Position numbers and translations under genes: made by a program
Notes under the pieces: model-generated
What the model was told of the DNA's origin: nothing
The model's database searches: none
Seen by the model: only the letters and a program-made list of their open reading frames with translations
From: Sphingomonadaceae bacterium
GTDB lineage: Bacteria > Pseudomonadota > Alphaproteobacteria > Sphingomonadales > Sphingomonadaceae
Direction of reading: 5' to 3'
Length of the DNA: 64,000 nt
Assembly (NCBI GenBank): GCA_024236195.1
Contig: JACKKZ010000006.1
Location: 71,639 to 135,638 of the forward strand
In this document: one piece after another, positions 50,667-59,497 of the stretch
Position numbering within the stretch: position 1 is the stretch's first letter
Layout of the letters: each line of letters opens with the position of its first letter

Positions 50667-52775
50667 GTGGGACTAGTTGAAATCTCAATTGTCCTGGGGC
50701 TGCTCGCCGTAGTGTACGGCTTTGTGACCAGCCGCCAGGTTCTCGGCGCACCCGCCGGGAATGCAAAAATGCAGGAAATCGCCGGGGCTATCCAGGAAGG
50801 CGCACAAGCCTACCTCAAGCGCCAATATACCACCATCGCCATCGTCGGTGTCGTCGTGGCCGTGCTCGTCGCCTGGTTCTTGGGCCCGATCTCGGCTGTC
50901 GGCTTCGCCATCGGCGCGATCCTTTCGGGCGTCGCGGGCTTCATCGGGATGAACATCTCGGTCCGGTCCAACGTCCGCACCGCAGCCGCCGCTGAAAAGG
51001 GTCTGCAAGACGGCCTCACGCTGGCCTTCCGCGCAGGTGCCATCACCGGCATGCTGGTGGCAGGCCTCGCCCTGCTCGCCATCGCAGTGTTCTACTGGGT
51101 GCTGACCACGCAGATGGGCAAGACCGTGGGCGGCGATGACCGCACCGTGGTCGATGCACTGGTCGCGCTGGCCTTTGGCGCTTCGCTGATCTCGATCTTC
51201 GCGCGTCTGGGCGGCGGCATCTTCACCAAGGCTGCAGACGTCGGCGCTGACCTCGTCGGCAAGGTGGAAGCAGGCATCCCGGAAGACGATCCGCGCAACC
51301 CCGCCGTGATCGCCGACAACGTGGGCGACAATGTGGGCGACTGCGCTGGCATGGCGGCCGACTTGTTCGAAACCTATGTCGTGACCGTCGGTGCCACCAT
51401 GGTGCTCACCGCGCTGCTGATGTCCACTTCGCCGGTTCTGGAAGGGCTGATGGCCCTCCCGCTCCTGATTGGCGGCGTGTGCATCGTCACCTCGATCATC
51501 GGGACCTATTTCGTCCGTCTGGGCGGCGGTACCAATGTGATGGGCGCGATGTACAAGGGCTTCCTCGTTTCGGCCATCCTCGCCATCCCGGCGATCTGGT
51601 TCGCAACGGACGCGGCACTTGGCGGCATGGCCACCGAAATGACGGTGGGCGAACAGACCTTCAACGGTCGTGAGCTGTTCTACTGCTCGCTGCTGGGCCT
51701 CGTCATCACCGGCCTGATCATCTGGATCACCGAGTATTACACCGGCACGGGTTTCCGTCCGGTGCGCTCGATCGCCAAGGCTTCGGAAACGGGCCACGGC
51801 ACCAATGTGATCCAGGGTCTGGCCATCAGCCTTGAATCGACTGCCCTGCCGACCATCGTGATCGTCGCTGGCATCATGATCGCCTTCAACCTCGCTGGCC
51901 TGATCGGGATTGCCTATGCCGCAACTGCCATGCTCGCGCTGGCTGGCATGGTCGTGGCGCTCGACGCTTATGGTCCGGTGACGGACAATGCAGGCGGCAT
52001 TGCCGAAATGGCCGGTCTGGACGACAGCGTCCGCGAAAAGACCGACCTGCTCGACGCCGTGGGCAACACCACCAAGGCTGTGACCAAGGGTTATGCTATC
52101 GGCTCCGCCGGCCTCGCCGCGCTGGTGCTGTTCGCTGCCTACACCACTGACCTTCGCGAATTCTTCCCGAATTTGACGGTCAATTTCAGCCTTGAAAACC
52201 CCTATGTCATTGTTGGCCTGCTGCTCGGCGCGCTGCTCCCGTACCTGTTCGGTGCGATGGGCATGACCGCCGTGGGCCGCGCCGCTGGTGACGTGGTGGT
52301 GGATGTGCGCGACCAGTTCGCCGCAGATCCGGGCATCATGGCAGGCACCAGCAAGCCGAACTATGCCAAGACGGTGGACCTCGTCACCAAGGCAGCGATC
52401 AAGGAAATGATCATCCCTTCGCTGCTGCCGGTGCTGGCCCCGATCGTGGTCTATTTCGTGATCAGCTGGATCGGCGGGCAGGAGAACGGCTTTGCCGCGC
52501 TCGGCGCGCTGCTGCTGGGCGTGATCGTGGGCGGCCTGTTCGTCGCTCTCTCCATGACTGCCGGTGGCGGTGCATGGGATAACGCCAAGAAGTACATCGA
52601 AGACGGCAACCACGGCGGCAAGGGCTCTGACGCCCACCACGCCGCGGTGACCGGTGACACAGTGGGTGACCCCTACAAGGACACCGCCGGCCCCGCCGTG
52701 AACCCGATGATCAAGATCACCAATATCGTGGCGCTGCTGCTGCTCGCCGCGCTGGCTGGCCATGCTGTTGGCTAG
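50667..52775 (+). CDS. hppA: Membrane H+-translocating pyrophosphatase, K+-independent type
   Basis: Proton pump driven by PPi hydrolysis, ~16 membrane helices, 702 residues. The substrate site is in EDDPRNPAVIADNVGDNVGD and the C-terminal DTVGDPYKDTAGPA(V)NP. The K+-dependence determinants read KAVT (Lys470, Thr473 in GNTTKAVTKG), the combination known for K+-independent enzymes (K+-dependent ones have Ala and Gly). GTG start follows GAGGGG. It ends with a strong terminator. Confidence 0.97.
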   Translation: MGLVEISIVLGLLAVVYGFVTSRQVLGAPAGNAKMQEIAGAIQEGAQAYLKRQYTTIAIVGVVVAVLVAWFLGPISAVGFAIGAILSGVAGFIGMNISVRSNVRTAAAAEKGLQDGLTLAFRAGAITGMLVAGLALLAIAVFYWVLTTQMGKTVGGDDRTVVDALVALAFGASLISIFARLGGGIFTKAADVGADLVGKVEAGIPEDDPRNPAVIADNVGDNVGDCAGMAADLFETYVVTVGATMVLTALLMSTSPVLEGLMALPLLIGGVCIVTSIIGTYFVRLGGGTNVMGAMYKGFLVSAILAIPAIWFATDAALGGMATEMTVGEQTFNGRELFYCSLLGLVITGLIIWITEYYTGTGFRPVRSIAKASETGHGTNVIQGLAISLESTALPTIVIVAGIMIAFNLAGLIGIAYAATAMLALAGMVVALDAYGPVTDNAGGIAEMAGLDDSVREKTDLLDAVGNTTKAVTKGYAIGSAGLAALVLFAAYTTDLREFFPNLTVNFSLENPYVIVGLLLGALLPYLFGAMGMTAVGRAAGDVVVDVRDQFAADPGIMAGTSKPNYAKTVDLVTKAAIKEMIIPSLLPVLAPIVVYFVISWIGGQENGFAALGALLLGVIVGGLFVALSMTAGGGAWDNAKKYIEDGNHGGKGSDAHHAAVTGDTVGDPYKDTAGPAVNPMIKITNIVALLLLAALAGHAVG

Positions 52776-52842
52776 GCGGTGACAGGCCTGGGGGGTGGCT
52801 TGGCCCATCCCTTTGGCTGATATCGCCATCTAATTGGTAAGG

Positions 52843-52876
52843 AAAACCCCGTCCGGAGCGATCCGGGCGGGGTTTT
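52843..52876 (+). terminator. Rho-independent terminator of hppA
   Basis: AAAACCCCG-T-CCGGA pairs with TCCGG-G-CGGGGTTTT around GCGA, with one internal mismatch, ending in TTTT. It is 67 bp past the hppA stop. Confidence 0.9.
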
Positions 52877-53011
52877 CACTTGCGGTTCAGTGCACCCTAG
52901 GTAGTTTCGTCCGTATCCAACCAACGTCACCCGGCAGCTCCTCTGGGGTAAGAGAAGGAGATGGCGGTGGTGGCGGGATGCAGACGCGTACGATTAAAGG
53001 GACTGAATCGC

Positions 53012-55078
53012 ATGAAACTCCATCGAACTGCACTGCGCGGTGCCAGCATGGCTGCTCTGGCCATGTGCGGACTGGGCATGGCCTCTTTCTCCAGCACGGC
53101 AGTGATGGCCCAGGCAGCTGCCGAACCGGCATCACATCTGGCCGACAAACGCATTCCGGCTGGCGAATTTGTAAAGGCAGGCAATATGCGGACGGTCCGG
53201 ATTTCCCCGGATGGCAGCAAGCTGGCCTATGTCGCTGGGGTTGAAGGCAAGGAAATCCTGGTGGTGATGGACCTTGCCACCAACAAGATCACACCGATCC
53301 TGCCTTCTACGGAAGCGCGCGAAAGCGGTGACCGGGAAATGCGCGGTTATCGCTGGGTCGGCAATGACCATGTGGTCGTGACGATCATCAGCCGTGAAGA
53401 CCTTGGTAGCGGGCTTGGCGATTTCCGCCGTCTGGTTGCATTCAATGTCAAGACACGCGAGGCGATCCAGCAGGCATGGCGTAATGCCGGCGCTGACGCT
53501 GGGGTGATCCTGCATATTGACCATGACAGCGGCAAATACCTCTTGCAGCGTGACAGCACCGCTGTTTCGACAGAGCGCTGGGGCCTGCCCGAAGTGGTTG
53601 AAGTGGACGTGGCAACAGGCGATTTCAAATCTGTCCAGCGCCAGAATCCCATCGTCCGCAGCTGGGCCGCGGATGGCAAGGGCGAAATCCGCATGGGCAC
53701 AAGCTTTGACCGCGACAGCGGCAAGATCCGCCTGTTGTACAAGGGCGAAAATGACCGGAACCTCAAGACGGTCTATAATGACAAGGACGAGACCTTTACC
53801 GAGAGCCTCCCCGCCCCGCGCATGTTCATCCCCGGCACGGACATGGCCTATGTGGTTTCCAACCATGAAGGCGTCGACAAGGTCTACAAGATGGACGTCA
53901 GCACGATGGATATCGTTGAAACGGTGTATGAAACACCGGGTTTTGATATCCAGGGCATTGTTACCAACGAGCACGGCACCAAGCTGCTCGGTTATCGCAT
54001 TTTCGATGGGACAATGAAGACGGTCTACACCGATCCGGACCTGCAGGTTGTGCAGCAGCTGATGGAAGAAATGTTCGGCAAGGACGAAGGGACGATTGTC
54101 GATTACACCGATGATCTGTCGAAGGTCATTGTTTATGGCGGCGGCCTCACCAAAGCGGGTGCCTATTACATTTTCGACACGCGTTCCGGCCAGATGCAGC
54201 TGCTCAACTGGAACCGCACGAATTTGAAGGATGCCCCGCTCAACCCGGTCAAGGCCGAATGGTATACCGCGAGCGACGGCACCAAGATCCAGGCCATCGT
54301 CACCTATCCGCGCCACCGCAAGGATGTGAAGAACCTACCCGTGGTGGTGATGCCACATGGCGGGCCGTTCGGTGCACTTTCGGCCACCAACGCCAATGAG
54401 CCGTGGAGCCAGCCGCTCGCTGAACAGGGTTATGTGGTAATCCAGCCGAATTATCGCGGTTCGGGCGGCTATGGGAAGGATTTCGTCAAGATCGGCCGCG
54501 ATCCGGGCGGCTATGGCAAACGAATGCAGGATGATCTCAATGATATCCTGACCTATTTCGGGCAAAAGGGCGTGATCGACCCCAACCGTGCCTGCGTCAT
54601 GGGCTGGTCCTATGGCGGCTATGCCGCGGCGCGCGGGGCTCAGCGTGACCCCGATGTCTGGAAATGCGCCATTGCCGGTGCCGGCGTGTACGACATGCCG
54701 CTGATGAACAAGTGGGACCGGGTCAATCTCGGCAAGTTCAGCGAAGGGTTCCAGGCCACCTCTGACGATGCAGAGGGCATTTCGCCTGCCCGCAACACTG
54801 ATGGCAAATGGGCACCGATCCTGATTGTCACGGCCAAGCGCGATGCCCGTATTCCGATGGAACAGGCCGAAACGCTGGTCAGCAATCTGAAGAGCTCAGG
54901 CAAGCAGGAAGGCAAGGATTTCCGCTATATCGTGCAGGAGCAAGGAACGCATAATTTGCCCTATGACGATGTGCACATCCAGTGGATCGAGGAAGCCCAT
55001 CAATGGCTGGAAAAATATAACCCCGCCTATATCGCCTCTGATCCGGACAAGGCGCCGCCGCTGGCAGTGATGAACTGA
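53012..55078 (+). CDS. Exported S9-family prolyl oligopeptidase
   Basis: Serine peptidase of family S9 (acylaminoacyl-peptidase/DPP4 like), 688 residues. Signal peptide LAMCGLGMASFSSTAVMAQ, then a beta-propeller (about 40-400, repeated VxISPDGSKLAYV-type blades), then the alpha/beta-hydrolase domain with Ser533 in GWSYGGYAA, Asp611 in AKRDARIP and His647 in QGTHNLPYD. ATG 53012 has AAAGGGA upstream. Periplasmic peptide degradation is the likely role. Confidence 0.95.
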   Translation: MKLHRTALRGASMAALAMCGLGMASFSSTAVMAQAAAEPASHLADKRIPAGEFVKAGNMRTVRISPDGSKLAYVAGVEGKEILVVMDLATNKITPILPSTEARESGDREMRGYRWVGNDHVVVTIISREDLGSGLGDFRRLVAFNVKTREAIQQAWRNAGADAGVILHIDHDSGKYLLQRDSTAVSTERWGLPEVVEVDVATGDFKSVQRQNPIVRSWAADGKGEIRMGTSFDRDSGKIRLLYKGENDRNLKTVYNDKDETFTESLPAPRMFIPGTDMAYVVSNHEGVDKVYKMDVSTMDIVETVYETPGFDIQGIVTNEHGTKLLGYRIFDGTMKTVYTDPDLQVVQQLMEEMFGKDEGTIVDYTDDLSKVIVYGGGLTKAGAYYIFDTRSGQMQLLNWNRTNLKDAPLNPVKAEWYTASDGTKIQAIVTYPRHRKDVKNLPVVVMPHGGPFGALSATNANEPWSQPLAEQGYVVIQPNYRGSGGYGKDFVKIGRDPGGYGKRMQDDLNDILTYFGQKGVIDPNRACVMGWSYGGYAAARGAQRDPDVWKCAIAGAGVYDMPLMNKWDRVNLGKFSEGFQATSDDAEGISPARNTDGKWAPILIVTAKRDARIPMEQAETLVSNLKSSGKQEGKDFRYIVQEQGTHNLPYDDVHIQWIEEAHQWLEKYNPAYIASDPDKAPPLAVMN

Positions 55079-55103
55079 CCAGTCGGCACAAACCAACATA
55101 ACG

Positions 55104-55138
55104 GGGCGCGAGCTGCAAGGCTCGCGCCCTTGTTGTTA
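55104..55138 (+). terminator. Rho-independent terminator of the S9 peptidase gene
   Basis: GGGCGCGAGC and GCTCGCGCCC form a perfect 10-bp stem with a 6-nt loop, followed by TTGTTGTT. Confidence 0.85.
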
Positions 55139-55211
55139 GCTTTTCCTAAGCTTTCCCTTGTTACTGGACGGGTCGCGGCAGCTTTGTCGCAGGCAACAAG
55201 GGTTAACAGGT

Positions 55212-56375
55212 TTGGCGAGTGTCCCCCTCTCGCGAGAAATTGCCGAACAGGCAGGCGTCTCCGGGTCAATTGCCCGGCAGCAGACAGCCGCACATGATTG
55301 GCGCAAATTCTCTGTGGGCGACAATCTGGACGCCTGGCGCAGGCTTGCCAGCGAGGCGTGCGAACCTAACCCGTTCCATGAAAGCTGGTATCTCCTCCCC
55401 AGCCTCGAAAATTTCGATCATACTGGCAGCTGCCGCCTGTTCACGACCAGCGCGGGCAACCAGCTGACGGGCCTGCTGCCGGTTGGCTATAGCCACCGAT
55501 ATTCGCGCTATCCGATCCCGCATCTTGCGAACTGGCAGCATCCCAACATGTTCTGCTCCGTCCCCCTGGTCCGCAAGGGGCACGAAGAGGCATTCTGGCA
55601 AGGACTGCTCGACTGGGCCGATGCCAATGCCAGAGCTGCGCTGTTTCTCCACCTAACGGACTTGCCTGCCGATGGACCACTCTTCGCTGCGCTGCAGGCA
55701 GTGATTGCCCGGCAAGGCCGCCCCGCGGCAGTGGTTATGGATGAAGAGCGGGCCATGCTCCAATCCGACCTTTCGCCGGAAGACTATTTCGCCTCGTCGA
55801 TGAGCACCAAGAAGCGCAAGGAATTGCGCCGCCAGGCCAAGCGGCTGGGTGAAGAGGGGGAACTGGCATTCACCCGCCAGTCCGATGCCAGCGAGCTGGG
55901 GCAATGGATCGACGAATTCCTCGCACTGGAGAAAGCGGGCTGGAAGGGCGAGCAGGGTTCAGCCCTCGCCTGTGATACGCGAACCAGCACGTTGTTCCGC
56001 AATGCGTTGGCCGGAGCGGCAGAGGCAGGCAAGCTGGAACGGCTCGTCTTGCGCCTTGATGGCAAGCCGATTGCCATGCTGGTCAATTTCCTGACGGTTC
56101 CGGGTGCCTATTCGTTCAAGACCGCCTTTGACGAAGCGTGGTCCCGCTATTCGCCTGGTGTGTTGATTCAGCGCGAAAACCTCGACCTGCTGGCGCGGAA
56201 TGACATCGCCTGGTGCGATAGCTGCGCGGCGGCAGACCATCCCATGATCGAACGCATCTGGCGCGAGAAACGCCGCATCGTTCGCGTCAGCATCGCCATC
56301 GGCGGCCCTGTGCGCCGCATGATTTTTCGACAGCTTGCCCGGCGTGAGACCGGCGCTCCTGCCAAAGGACTGTAA
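55212..56375 (+). CDS. GNAT (BioF2/CelD-like) acetyltransferase
   Basis: Double-GNAT protein of the BioF2/CelD/FemAB-like type, about 387 residues. The typical segments are MSTKKRKELRRQAKRLGEEG, LRLDGKPIAMLVNFLTVPGAYSFK (acetyl-CoA-like loop) and YSPGVLIQRENLDLL. The start is uncertain: TTG 55212 (with AAGGG at 10 bp) is offered, and a TTG at 55158 is possible. Coupled to the following cupin-like gene (2-bp gap), a pair seen together in sphingomonads. Acceptor unknown. Confidence 0.85.
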   Translation: MASVPLSREIAEQAGVSGSIARQQTAAHDWRKFSVGDNLDAWRRLASEACEPNPFHESWYLLPSLENFDHTGSCRLFTTSAGNQLTGLLPVGYSHRYSRYPIPHLANWQHPNMFCSVPLVRKGHEEAFWQGLLDWADANARAALFLHLTDLPADGPLFAALQAVIARQGRPAAVVMDEERAMLQSDLSPEDYFASSMSTKKRKELRRQAKRLGEEGELAFTRQSDASELGQWIDEFLALEKAGWKGEQGSALACDTRTSTLFRNALAGAAEAGKLERLVLRLDGKPIAMLVNFLTVPGAYSFKTAFDEAWSRYSPGVLIQRENLDLLARNDIAWCDSCAAADHPMIERIWREKRRIVRVSIAIGGPVRRMIFRQLARRETGAPAKGL

Positions 56376-56377
56376 CC

Positions 56378-57283
56378 ATGGACCTGAACCCGCAAATTTC
56401 CGCTGCTGATACCCAGCCGGTGGAGGATACCCATGATACCGGCGCCCCGGTATTCGGCCCTGCAGCGCGGCAGCAATTCGCCGCTGCCTATCCGGAACTG
56501 CCGCACACATTGCGCCATAACCTAGCCGATCACCATTTGCTCAAGCTGGATTCGCTTGCCGCACTGGCGGGCAAGCTCCCGGCGAACGAGATCGAATATA
56601 ATCGCGGTGACCTGCCTATCGGGATTGATGCCAAGCCGGGCGAGACCGGCCTGACGATCGAGGAAACCATTCGCCACATCGCCACCAGCAACAGCTGGGC
56701 CGTGCTCAAGCATATCGAGCGTGTGCCGGAATATCGCGCCCTGCTGATGGCGCTACTGGAAGAAATCCGCCCGGAAATCGAAGCCAAGACCGGCAAGATG
56801 CTGCGGCCGCAAGGTTTCATCTTCATTTCCAGCCCCAATGCCGTCACGCCCTATCACTTCGATCCGGAGCACAATATCCTGCTCCAGCTGGTCGGTTCCA
56901 AAACCATGATCCAGTTCCCGGCAGGCAACCCCACCTATGCGCCGGACGAGATTCACGAGACCTACCATTCCGGTGGCGGGCGCGAACTGACCTGGCATGA
57001 TGGCCTGGCCTCCGGTGGCCGCGATTATCCGCTTGGACCGGGTGACGCTGTGTTCGTTCCGGTCATGGCCCCGCACTATGTCCGGGTCGGGCCAGAGAGC
57101 TCAATCTCGCTGTCCATTACCTGGCGCAGCGAATGGAGCTTTGCCGAGGCTGATGCGCGGTGCTTCAATCGCTTGCTGCGCAAGGCGGGCATCCGCCCCA
57201 CGGCGCCGGGTCGCTGGCCTGCCACCAATCGCGGCAAGGCGCTGGCCTTCCGCGCCTGGCGCAGGATGGCCGGTTCGGATTGA
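56378..57283 (+). CDS. Cupin-like (JmjC-type fold) protein
   Basis: 301 residues. The barrel shows YHFDPEHNILLQLVGSKTM with an HxD pair and a later His in VMAPHYVRVGPES, an Fe(II)/2-oxoglutarate-type HxD...H triad. Such proteins are annotated cupin-like or transcription factor jumonji; protein or amino-acid hydroxylation is a guess. ATG 56378 lies 2 bp after the GNAT gene, so both act in one operon. Confidence 0.85.
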   Translation: MDLNPQISAADTQPVEDTHDTGAPVFGPAARQQFAAAYPELPHTLRHNLADHHLLKLDSLAALAGKLPANEIEYNRGDLPIGIDAKPGETGLTIEETIRHIATSNSWAVLKHIERVPEYRALLMALLEEIRPEIEAKTGKMLRPQGFIFISSPNAVTPYHFDPEHNILLQLVGSKTMIQFPAGNPTYAPDEIHETYHSGGGRELTWHDGLASGGRDYPLGPGDAVFVPVMAPHYVRVGPESSISLSITWRSEWSFAEADARCFNRLLRKAGIRPTAPGRWPATNRGKALAFRAWRRMAGSD

Positions 57284-57314
57284 CGAAAGCGGCATTGGGC
57301 GACAAAGAAGCCCC

Positions 57315-58247
57315 ATGCCTGATCCAGTTTCAATTAACCACCCAACGGCAGAGCAGCAAGTCGCCGACCTCGTCCTGCTGCTCGACCTCCAACCCAAGGG
57401 CAGCGACCGTTTCGAAGGGCGCCGCCGCAAGGATGGCATTGGCCGCGTGTTTGGCGGGCAAGTCATCGCACAGGCGCTGGCTGCGGCTGAGCGGACCGTC
57501 GATGACGAGCGGGTCCCACATTCGCTCCATGCCTATTTCCTGCGCGGCGGCAGCGAGGATCACACGATCTGCTATCAGGTGGATCGCCAGTTTGACGGGC
57601 GCAGTTTTTCCAACCGGCGCGTGGTGGCCGGGCAGCAAGGCAATCCGATCCTGAACCTGACCGCCAGTTTCCAGCGTCCGCAGGACGGCGTCCACCACCA
57701 GATGCCGCCCATGCCCGATGTGCCCTTGCCGGAAGAGCTGACCAGCGCAGAGGAATTGCAGCGCGACTATTGGGGGCAGTTGACCGAGATAGAGCGCTTC
57801 ATGGCTAAGCGCCCGCGCCCTTTCGAGATGCGCCCGGTGAACCCGCATTCGATCCTGCGCCGCGAAACGGCCGAGCCGGTGCAGCATATATGGCTGCGCA
57901 CCAAGGCCCCTTTGCCCCATGAAGATCGCATCCACCGCGCCGTGCTTGCCTATGTCAGCGACATGTATCTGCTTGGCACTGCGCTCTTGCCCTTCCGCCT
58001 TTCCCCCTTTCGCGGCGAAGTGAAGATGGCCAGCCTCGATCATGCCATCTGGTTCCATGAACCGTTCCATGCAGACGACTGGCTGCTCTATTCAATGGAC
58101 GCGCCGTGGAGCGGCCATTCGCGAGGCTATACGCGCGGCCAGTTCTTCTCCCGCGATGGCCGGCTGGTGGCCAGCACATCGCAGGAAGGAATGCTGCGCA
58201 AGCTAGGGTCAGGACCCATTAGTCACGCTGTCGAGGCGCCGGAATGA
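57315..58247 (+). CDS. tesB: Acyl-CoA thioesterase II (TesB) with element-derived C-terminus
   Basis: Double-hotdog thioesterase hydrolysing medium/long-chain acyl-CoA. Motifs: RVFGGQVIAQALAAAERTV, LHAYFLRGG, SLDHAIWFHEPF (catalytic Asp), and GRLVASTSQEGMLR. ATG 57315. The enzyme normally ends within a few residues of QEGxxR; here the last 14 residues (LGSGPISHAVEAPE) and the stop codon are encoded by the left end of a terminal-inverted-repeat element starting at 58203, so the insertion replaced the original stop. Function is probably intact because the active-site residues precede this. Confidence 0.95.
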   Translation: MPDPVSINHPTAEQQVADLVLLLDLQPKGSDRFEGRRRKDGIGRVFGGQVIAQALAAAERTVDDERVPHSLHAYFLRGGSEDHTICYQVDRQFDGRSFSNRRVVAGQQGNPILNLTASFQRPQDGVHHQMPPMPDVPLPEELTSAEELQRDYWGQLTEIERFMAKRPRPFEMRPVNPHSILRRETAEPVQHIWLRTKAPLPHEDRIHRAVLAYVSDMYLLGTALLPFRLSPFRGEVKMASLDHAIWFHEPFHADDWLLYSMDAPWSGHSRGYTRGQFFSRDGRLVASTSQEGMLRKLGSGPISHAVEAPE

Positions 58248-58474
58248 CGAACATATCGGGCGAAAGCGCGCGCCGGAAATACTGGATGTAATTCCAAGCG
58301 TGTTTTGGGCCGAGATGGAAGTCATTCCGGCGTCCTTTCAGGATTTGACCAAAATGGGCCCAGTGCGGCGTCGGATCGGCTTGAAAGATGGACATATTCC
58401 TTCGCCTCTCCTTCTTGCACTGAGCCCATTTTGCCTCAAACCTCGATAGCGCGATTCATGGGCACTGACCCTAG
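58203..58474. mobile_element. 272-bp terminal-inverted-repeat element (MITE-like), CTAG-flanked
   Basis: Ends are inverted copies: CTAGGGTCAGGACCCATTA on the left and, reversed, CTAGGGTCAGTGCCCATGA on the right (16 of 19 match). CTAG at both tips could be a 4-bp target duplication, as in IS5-type (YTAR) insertions. Inner inverted repeats also occur: CGCCGGAATGAC (58237/58321) and CAAAATGGGCxCAGTGC (58350/58417). No transposase is present, so it would be non-autonomous. One 58-codon minus-strand frame lies inside. Confidence 0.8.
58219..58395 (-). CDS. 58-aa frame inside the inverted-repeat element
   Basis: Intact frame MSIFQADPTPHWAHFGQILK continuing to a Trp/Tyr/Arg-rich segment (HAWNYIQYFRRALSPDMF) and a TAA inside the left terminal repeat. 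AAGGAG and GAAGGA lie just upstream of ATG 58395, a strong ribosome-binding site. The reading frame fills most of the element. It may be a remnant of a transposase or a real passenger peptide; I do not recognise it. Confidence 0.45.
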   Translation of the reverse strand: MSIFQADPTPHWAHFGQILKGRRNDFHLGPKHAWNYIQYFRRALSPDMFVIPAPRQRD

Positions 58475-58496
58475 AGCCCAAAGCGGACTGACGCCG

Positions 58497-59312
58497 TCAG
58501 TGCGCCATCAGCAAGGGTAGCGGCGGGTCCGCCAGCATCCGGTGCGTTACCCCGCCCAGCATCGATTCCAGCAGACGGGACTGGCCATAGGCCCCCATCA
58601 CCAGCACCGTTGCCCCGCGCGCCAGGGCCGCGTGGCCAAGCACTTCTGACGGATGCCCGCCCTTGCCCGGCAGTTCGAGCATTTCTGCACTGATGCCATG
58701 GCGGGAAAGGAATTCTGCCCCGCTGGTGGGCGGCAAGTCGAATTTCAGCCCCTTGCCATCGCGCGTAACCGTGGCGAGCATCACCGAGCTGGCTTTCTTC
58801 AGCAGCGGCACTGCAGCGCGCAAGGCACGGGATGCTTCGGGTGAACCATCCCAGCCAACCACTGCCGGGCCGGAGCAATCAAAGCCCGCCGTGCCATTCG
58901 GCACCACCAGCACTGGTGTGCGCGCATTGATCGCCACGTCACCTGCCAGCCGCGACGGGCCGCCACCCAGCTCCTTGGGCTCGGTCGCGCTCACCACCAG
59001 CACATCGCTCAACGCGGCATGTTCCATCAGTCGGGTTTCCGCCCAACCCGGCTCGTCCACCCAGTCCCAGCGAATATCCTCGCCCGCCATGCGCTGTTCC
59101 AGCTTCTCGCGCAGGGTCTGCGCCTGTTCGCGGATCACCGGGATCAATTCGGCGCCCATCCCACCATAGAAGTCACCCGGCATCACCACATCATAGCTGA
59201 TTGCTTGCAGAAAGGTGACATGCCCCTCCATCGCGCGGGCGAGGTCAAGTGCGGCCTGCAAGCGGCTTTCCAAACCTTCATCGTCGTGAACATGGAGCAA
59301 GATCGAACGCAT
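58497..59312 (-). CDS. Tandem universal stress protein (UspA family)
   Basis: 271 residues with two Usp-like halves. The second carries the nucleotide-binding pattern VLVMGAYGQSRLLESMLGGVT (GxxGxSxx type) and VVGWDGSPEASRALRAA; the first has VLVVSATEP instead and is probably degenerate. ATG 59312 follows AAGGAGAG. An FNR-type palindrome 96 bp upstream with a well-spaced -10 box suggests induction at low oxygen, as for many Usp genes. Confidence 0.92.
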   Translation of the reverse strand: MRSILLHVHDDEGLESRLQAALDLARAMEGHVTFLQAISYDVVMPGDFYGGMGAELIPVIREQAQTLREKLEQRMAGEDIRWDWVDEPGWAETRLMEHAALSDVLVVSATEPKELGGGPSRLAGDVAINARTPVLVVPNGTAGFDCSGPAVVGWDGSPEASRALRAAVPLLKKASSVMLATVTRDGKGLKFDLPPTSGAEFLSRHGISAEMLELPGKGGHPSEVLGHAALARGATVLVMGAYGQSRLLESMLGGVTHRMLADPPLPLLMAH

Positions 59313-59379
59313 GGCTTCTCTCCTTCCAGAGGCTGGCCCTTCGCTTCGCCGGCCAGTCCGTCGTTATTGGCCTGCCAGC

Positions 59380-59448
59380 ATAATCCCACCGGCAGGCGCG
59401 CCGTGCATTGACCTGAGTCAAGCCCCGGCTGGACCACGGCGCTATTAT
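59380..59448. promoter_or_regulatory. Divergent FNR-type promoter (usp / K+ channel)
   Basis: TTGAC-CTGA-GTCAA (59408-59421) is a perfect FNR/FnrL-type palindrome. On the minus side GATTAT follows after 22 bp (59380-59385), on the plus side TATTAT after 21 bp (59443-59448); both spacings fit class II FNR-activated promoters. One site could thus drive usp leftward and the channel gene rightward. Confidence 0.7.
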
Positions 59449-59497
59449 TGGCCATTGAAGCAGTGGGTCGCACGGGACTGAGAAGGAGGGGGACCGG

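Noticed and set aside
50685..52829. 714-codon minus-strand open frame opposite hppA
   Set aside because: Antisense shadow of a conserved membrane pump; low-complexity His/Asp/Ala composition and no start signal.
58305..58520. 71-codon plus-strand open frame in the inverted-repeat element
   Set aside because: It runs antisense to the 58-codon frame, crosses the element's right end into the usp 3' end, and lacks a ribosome-binding site.
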